Positions 59,717 to 64,000 of a DNA stretch of 64,000 nt are shown piece by piece. The stretch is from positions 369,084 through 433,083 of the forward strand of contig NZ_LXUK01000022.1 in assembly GCF_013072695.1 (NCBI RefSeq), written 5' to 3'. The position numbers were made by a program, and so were the translations under genes. The DNA is from Acinetobacter sp. Ac_5812 (GTDB taxonomy: Bacteria; Pseudomonadota; Gammaproteobacteria; Pseudomonadales; Moraxellaceae). A model generated the notes under the pieces. The model was not told the DNA's origin, did not search any database, and saw nothing but the letters and a program-made list of their open reading frames with translations. Every line of letters begins with the position of its first letter. Position 1 is the stretch's first letter.

Positions 59717-60175
59717 TTACTTACGACCCGTCAGTGGAGACAGAGAGAGCAGATCATTATGGTGATGGATATCCTTCATTTCATGGCTCGGTTCTTTTAA
59801 ACCCTCAAGAATCGGGCAATCAGGTCGGTTATCCCCCGCACAGCAATCAACTAAGGTTTGTAAAGTTTGCGCCATTTGTTGTAGATCTTGGATACGTTGT
59901 TCTAACTTATGGATATGCGACTGAGCCAGTTGCTTTACATCTGCGCTATGCCTGTTGCGATTATTCCATAAATCCAGCAAGTCAGTGATTTCTGCTACAG
60001 AGAAACCCAATTCACGACTACGCTTGATAAATTTTAAACGTTCAACATCATTATCAGAATAAGAGCGGTAACCTGCATTGCTGCGCCCAGCAGCTGGAAT
60101 TAAGCCAATTTGTTCGTAATAACGAATCATTTTGGCTGTCACACCTGAAACTTGAGAGACTTTACCAATATTCAT
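59717..60175 (-). CDS. cueR: Cu(I)-responsive MerR-family activator CueR
   Basis: 152 residues from ATG at 60175 (ggaggat just upstream). MerR HTH MNIGKVSQVSGVTAKMIRYYE, dimer helix (about 77-110), and a metal loop with Cys112 and Cys120 in CCAGDNRPDC, the same positions as in E. coli CueR. A His-rich tail (DIHHHND) is extra. It is the second gene of a copA-cueR operon and should untwist the three 19-bp-spacer promoters when Cu(I) binds. Confidence 0.93.
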   Translation of the reverse strand: MNIGKVSQVSGVTAKMIRYYEQIGLIPAAGRSNAGYRSYSDNDVERLKFIKRSRELGFSVAEITDLLDLWNNRNRHSADVKQLAQSHIHKLEQRIQDLQQMAQTLQTLVDCCAGDNRPDCPILEGLKEPSHEMKDIHHHNDLLSLSPLTGRK

Positions 60176-60186
60176 GAGATCCTCCA

Positions 60187-62673
60187 TTAGCCTCGAGCTA
60201 CAGATGGCGGTTGGAAACGACGCAAACGTAGTGCATTACCAAGGACAAAGACACTGGACAGTGCCATTGCGCCTGCTGCAAAAATCGGCGACATCAGGAT
60301 GCCATACGCTGGGTACAACACACCCGCAGCCACAGGAATCAATAGGGTGTTATAAGCAAAGGCCCAGAACAAGTTTTGGTGAATATTACCAATCGTTGCT
60401 TTAGACAAAGCAATTGCATTGGCAACGCCTTGCAAGTTCCCAGACATCAGTACGACATCCGCAGATTCAATCGCAACATCTGTACCTGTTCCAATCGCAA
60501 GACCCACATCGGCTTGAGCTAATGCTGGTGCATCATTAATACCGTCACCCACAAAGGCAATATTGCCATATTTTGCTTTCAATTCCTGTACGGCATTGAC
60601 TTTACCCTCAGGTAGAACTTCGGCAATCACTTCGTCAATCCCGAGTTCTTTGGCAATCGCATGTGCGGTACGCGCATTGTCACCGGTAATCATCGCTACT
60701 TTTAGACCCAGTTGATGTAGTGCTTGAATGGCAGCAGGAGTGGTGTCTTTGATTGGATCGGCAACTGCAATAATCCCTGCCAAAGTGCCATCAATCGCCA
60801 CATAGAGTGGAGATTTACCTTCATCGCCCAAACGTTGTGCTGTATGGGAAAATGGCGTGATATCCAGTCCAAGTTCAGTCATATAACGGTCTGCACCAAT
60901 ATAGATGTTCTGGTTTTCATTTACGGTAGCATTGACACCCATACCCGTCACTGAATCAAAGCGATCAACTTTTGCGAGTGACAGACCTTCATGTTTAGCT
61001 GCATCGACAATCGCTTTGGCAATCGGATGTTCTGAAAGAGATTCAACAGCTGCAACTCGACTAAGCACCTCATTTCGCTCAAAGGCTGCTGTCACCTCGA
61101 AATCAGTGAGTACTGGATGACCTTCAGTTAAGGTACCTGTTTTATCAACGGCAACCACTTGAGCATCTTTTAACAGCTGTAGAGCTTCACCTTTGCGGAA
61201 CAGGACACCAAGTTCCGCGCCACGTCCAGTACCCACCATAATCGAGGTGGGGGTTGCTAGACCCATGGCACATGGACAGGCAATAATCAGTACGGCCACT
61301 GCATTGACCAATGCAAAAGTTAAAGCTGGTGATGGGCCGAAAACTAGCCATACGAGGAAGGTGAGTAAAGCGGCAATCATCACTGCGGGTACAAACCATA
61401 AGGTCACTTTGTCGACCACGGCTTGAATCGGCATTTTAGAACCTTGTGCCTGCTCGACCAAACGGATAATCTGCGCCAGCATGGTGTCGCCACCGACAGC
61501 GACGGCTTTAAAACTTAAAGTTCCGTTCTGGTTAATGGTTCCACCCACCACTTGGCTGCCAATGTTTTTTTCAACAGGAATCGGTTCACCTGTAATCATC
61601 GATTCATCGACAAAGCTTTGACCTTCAATCACTTCACCATCAACTGGAATTCTTTCACCCGGTTTGACAATAACAAAATCACCAGAGACGACTTGATCAA
61701 TTGGAATATCAATGAGATGGTTATCACGCGAAACATGGGCTACTTTTGCCTGTAAGCTAACTAAGCGCTGAATTGCCTCAGATGTCCGTCCTTTGGCTTT
61801 GGCCTCAAGAAAACGGCCTAATAAGATTAAAGCGACAATGACGGCAGCGGCTTCGTAATAGACATTTACCGTTCCAGCGGGAAGCAAATTTGGTGTAAAA
61901 GTCGCAACCAAAGAAAATAGGTAGGCTGCTAATGTGCCGACTGCGACCAAAGAGTTCATATCAGGTGCTAAACGGAATAAAGCAGGGAGACCTTTGCTAT
62001 AAAAACGGCGACCCGGAATAATCAGGACCAAGCTGGTTAAAACGAATTGCAGATACCAACTATTTTGCATACCGATGGTTTGTTCAATCAGATGATGAAC
62101 ACCTGGTATTAAATGAGAGCCCATTTCTAAAATAAACACAGGCAATGCTAAAACTGTCGCAATAATCAAGTCTCGCTTAAGCTCAGCTCTTTCTTGATCT
62201 TTTTTCTCGAGTTGTTCGCTTTGGTCAGGAATGGATGCCTGAATTTCTTTGGCATCGTAACCTGCTTTATCAATCGCTGCGATTAAACTTCCCACACTTG
62301 CATTACCTGTGACGGTTGCTCGTTCCGTCGCTAAATTGACGGATGCAGTTTTTACACCAGAAACAGCACTGAGAGCCTTTTCGACACGACTGACACAAGA
62401 AGCGCAAGTCATGCCTTCAATCGATAATTCGATATTGCTTGCAGGGACGTCATAACCTGTCTGCTCAATCGCATGGATCAGTACTTGTCGATCAACAGGC
62501 TTGGAAAGGGTAATATCTGCACGTTCTGTGGCTAAATTGACGGAAGCGGACTGTACGCCATCTACTTTCTTTAGTGCAGTTTCAACTCGACCCACACAAC
62601 TGGCACAAGTCATGCCTTCTACTTGTAGGGTAACATTTAGGTCTTTAGATACTGTATTTATTTGAGTTCCCAT
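60187..62673 (-). CDS. copA: Cu(I)-exporting P1B-type ATPase CopA
   Basis: 828 residues. Two N-terminal HMA domains (MTCASC with Cys23/Cys26 and Cys90/Cys93), eight transmembrane helices, CPC in [14 protein letters not shown], phosphorylation loop [10 protein letters not shown], and hinge [16 protein letters not shown]. It pumps Cu(I) from cytosol to periplasm with CopZ as donor. Upstream is a 19-bp-spacer CueR-type promoter; cueR follows 11 bp after its stop. Confidence 0.96.
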   Translation of the reverse strand: MGTQINTVSKDLNVTLQVEGMTCASCVGRVETALKKVDGVQSASVNLATERADITLSKPVDRQVLIHAIEQTGYDVPASNIELSIEGMTCASCVSRVEKALSAVSGVKTASVNLATERATVTGNASVGSLIAAIDKAGYDAKEIQASIPDQSEQLEKKDQERAELKRDLIIATVLALPVFILEMGSHLIPGVHHLIEQTIGMQNSWYLQFVLTSLVLIIPGRRFYSKGLPALFRLAPDMNSLVAVGTLAAYLFSLVATFTPNLLPAGTVNVYYEAAAVIVALILLGRFLEAKAKGRTSEAIQRLVSLQAKVAHVSRDNHLIDIPIDQVVSGDFVIVKPGERIPVDGEVIEGQSFVDESMITGEPIPVEKNIGSQVVGGTINQNGTLSFKAVAVGGDTMLAQIIRLVEQAQGSKMPIQAVVDKVTLWFVPAVMIAALLTFLVWLVFGPSPALTFALVNAVAVLIIACPCAMGLATPTSIMVGTGRGAELGVLFRKGEALQLLKDAQVVAVDKTGTLTEGHPVLTDFEVTAAFERNEVLSRVAAVESLSEHPIAKAIVDAAKHEGLSLAKVDRFDSVTGMGVNATVNENQNIYIGADRYMTELGLDITPFSHTAQRLGDEGKSPLYVAIDGTLAGIIAVADPIKDTTPAAIQALHQLGLKVAMITGDNARTAHAIAKELGIDEVIAEVLPEGKVNAVQELKAKYGNIAFVGDGINDAPALAQADVGLAIGTGTDVAIESADVVLMSGNLQGVANAIALSKATIGNIHQNLFWAFAYNTLLIPVAAGVLYPAYGILMSPIFAAGAMALSSVFVLGNALRLRRFQPPSVARG

Positions 62674-62707
62674 AAGATATACCTATAGAGATGATCTGAT
62701 TGCTTGC

Positions 62708-62738
62708 AGCATAGACCTTAACATTATGGGAAGGTCAA
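62708..62738 (-). promoter_or_regulatory. MerR/CueR-type promoter of copA-cueR
   Basis: Minus strand: -35 ttgacc (62738-62733), 19-bp spacer with ttccc...aaggt arms, -10 tatgct (62713-62708). The ATG of copA lies 35 bp downstream. Confidence 0.88.
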
Positions 62739-62930
62739 GCGGATTTATCAACTCTTAGGATTTTATTTATTCCAGTCATAAAAATTGTATTTTGAGCTGG
62801 GTTAAAACTGCTTTTATTCATTTATATATTGTGAATTATTATTTTTTTATTGCTGTTACAGGAAAGGTGAGGGTGAAAGGATTGACCATTGCTTTTATTG
62901 AGCTAAGGTCAATCCATAGCAAAGCTTAAG

Positions 62931-63773
62931 TTATTGCAGGAATTTAGTTTGCAGCGCAGTCGCTGTGGCAAATATTTTTTGATATCCCTGTGGCAGTATC
63001 CGTTGTAATAGATCTACAGCTTTGGCATCAGCACCAATCAATAGGCGACGTTTATTTTTGAGTATCGCTGTTAAAATTTGATTTGCCGCTTCATCGGCTG
63101 GTGTTCTCAATATTTTGTCAAAGGTCTGCTGACTTTTTACAGGGTCCATTCCTAGAATTTCGACACTGTTATTAATCCGCGCAGCTTTAGCAATATTGGT
63201 TCGAATTCCACCTGGATGTACACACGTCGCGCTTACACCTGAGTCTTGTATATCGAGTTCTTGCCGCAAAGACTCGGTAAAACCTCGAACTGCGAATTTA
63301 CTCGCATTATAAGCACTTTGAGTGGGCTGTGCTGTCAGTCCGAACATACTTGAGATATTAATGACATGTCCGTCGCCACTCTGTTTCAGATAGGGCAAAA
63401 ACTCTTTGGTCCCGTATACCACACCCCAAAAATTAATCCCAATCAACCATTCTAGATCTTCATAGCTGACACCTTCAGCGGTACTGCCGATGGCAACTCC
63501 TGCATTGTTAAAGATCAGATTGACTTGCTGATGCTGTTCCACCACGCTTTTAGCCCACTTTGCCATATCTTGGCGATTGGCGACATCAAGCACTTGTACT
63601 GTAACTTTGACTGGATATGACTTTAATAAAGTTTGGGTTTTGGCCAGACCAAACGCATTGACATCTGATAAAGCCAAATGACAGCCTTGTTTTGCCAAGG
63701 CAATTGCAAGTGCTTGACCAATCCCTGAACCTGCGCCTGTAATTGCTGCAACTTTGTTATTGAATGATTTCAT
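62931..63773 (-). CDS. Short-chain dehydrogenase/reductase
   Basis: 280 residues. Rossmann NAD(P) motif TGAGSGIGQAL (about 14-24), NNAGVA, and the catalytic Tyr-x3-Lys in AYNASKFAVRG with Ser upstream (INISSMFG). Its start immediately follows the stop of the monooxygenase gene (TAAATG), so the pair is an operon, probably for oxidation of an alcohol, ketone or ester precursor. Substrate unknown. Confidence 0.88.
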   Translation of the reverse strand: MKSFNNKVAAITGAGSGIGQALAIALAKQGCHLALSDVNAFGLAKTQTLLKSYPVKVTVQVLDVANRQDMAKWAKSVVEQHQQVNLIFNNAGVAIGSTAEGVSYEDLEWLIGINFWGVVYGTKEFLPYLKQSGDGHVINISSMFGLTAQPTQSAYNASKFAVRGFTESLRQELDIQDSGVSATCVHPGGIRTNIAKAARINNSVEILGMDPVKSQQTFDKILRTPADEAANQILTAILKNKRRLLIGADAKAVDLLQRILPQGYQKIFATATALQTKFLQ

Positions 63774-64000
63774 TTAAACCGCCATTTGTTTTTCTAAGGG
63801 TTGTACCTGAACAGCCATAGATGAAGACTTTGCGACCTGAGTATAATTTTCCAGATCAAAACGGCGAGTGCGCTGACGATATTCCAATGTGAAACCCGGC
63901 CAATTATTGGTATTTTTGCCTGTCGCGGTTTGATACCAACTGGTGCAGCCTTGAGACCACATGGTTGATTTCATGCGCTCCTGAATTTCTTGGTTGAACT
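63774..64000 (-). CDS. Flavin-containing monooxygenase, C-terminal end (partial)
   Basis: The frame runs to the window edge, so the 5' part is missing. Visible C-terminal sequence MKSTMWSQGCTSWYQTATGKNTNNWPGFTLEYRQRT with WPG and the aromatic SWY motif is typical of the C-terminus of Baeyer-Villiger/flavin monooxygenases. Makes up an operon with the SDR gene downstream. Confidence 0.8.
   Translation of the reverse strand, partial: FNQEIQERMKSTMWSQGCTSWYQTATGKNTNNWPGFTLEYRQRTRRFDLENYTQVAKSSSMAVQVQPLEKQMAV

Overview
The window looks like chromosomal DNA of an Acinetobacter. It is AT-rich with AT-rich spacers, and it carries familiar Acinetobacter cargo: a ZnuD-like TonB receptor, a DUF2867 protein, an OsmC-YcaO fusion, a CueR/CopA/CopZ cluster, AtzF plus urea carboxylase, and an EmrAB-type pump. 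No rRNA, tRNA or CRISPR array was seen. Species cannot be fixed from the sequence alone.

Layout. Positions 1-6045 hold host genes: a metallo-hydrolase tail, a TonB receptor behind a perfect 28-bp palindrome, DUF2867, a methyltransferase and two hypotheticals. Positions 6194-26316 are a defective lambdoid prophage of about 20 kb inserted in the 5' part of a DNA-glycosylase gene. The phage brought its own 165-bp version of that 5' end, so the gene is whole again at the right end (26181-26771) and a 48-codon stub remains at the left. The prophage keeps integrase, excisionase, a beheaded ERF recombinase gene, an O-like replication gene with internal 18-bp iterons, DUF1064, a Q-like antiterminator, tail-tip genes, lysis genes, a block of accessory cargo genes and an Arc/Arc/Ant switch. 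The cI/cro region and all packaging, head and most tail genes are gone; the junctions can be read in the sequence.

Positions 26793-44579 are host metabolism and stress genes: a methyltransferase, a PNPOx-like protein, a phospholipase D lipoprotein, frmR-frmA (formaldehyde), a ModE-like regulator, an allophanate hydrolase/urea carboxylase/GntR operon behind a sigma-54 promoter, a frameshifted Imm26 immunity gene, an AraC/quinone oxidoreductase/HchA carbonyl-stress set, a decayed CopR-like response regulator, and panE facing a BASS transporter.

Positions 45277-53014 form the most intriguing region: an EmrA/EmrB-type pump followed by four translationally coupled genes (unknown/GNAT-like, GH3-type acyl-adenylate ligase, TolC-type outer membrane factor, GNAT). 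The arrangement suggests that an acyl-amide or amino-acid conjugate is made and exported through a dedicated tripartite pump.

Positions 53089-64000 hold an ArsR/AHSA1 pair, an EamA exporter divergent from a LysR regulator, an OsmC-YcaO protein, a copper regulon with three MerR-type 19-bp-spacer promoters (DUF305 protein with ferredoxin, copZ, copA-cueR), and an SDR plus the end of a flavin monooxygenase.
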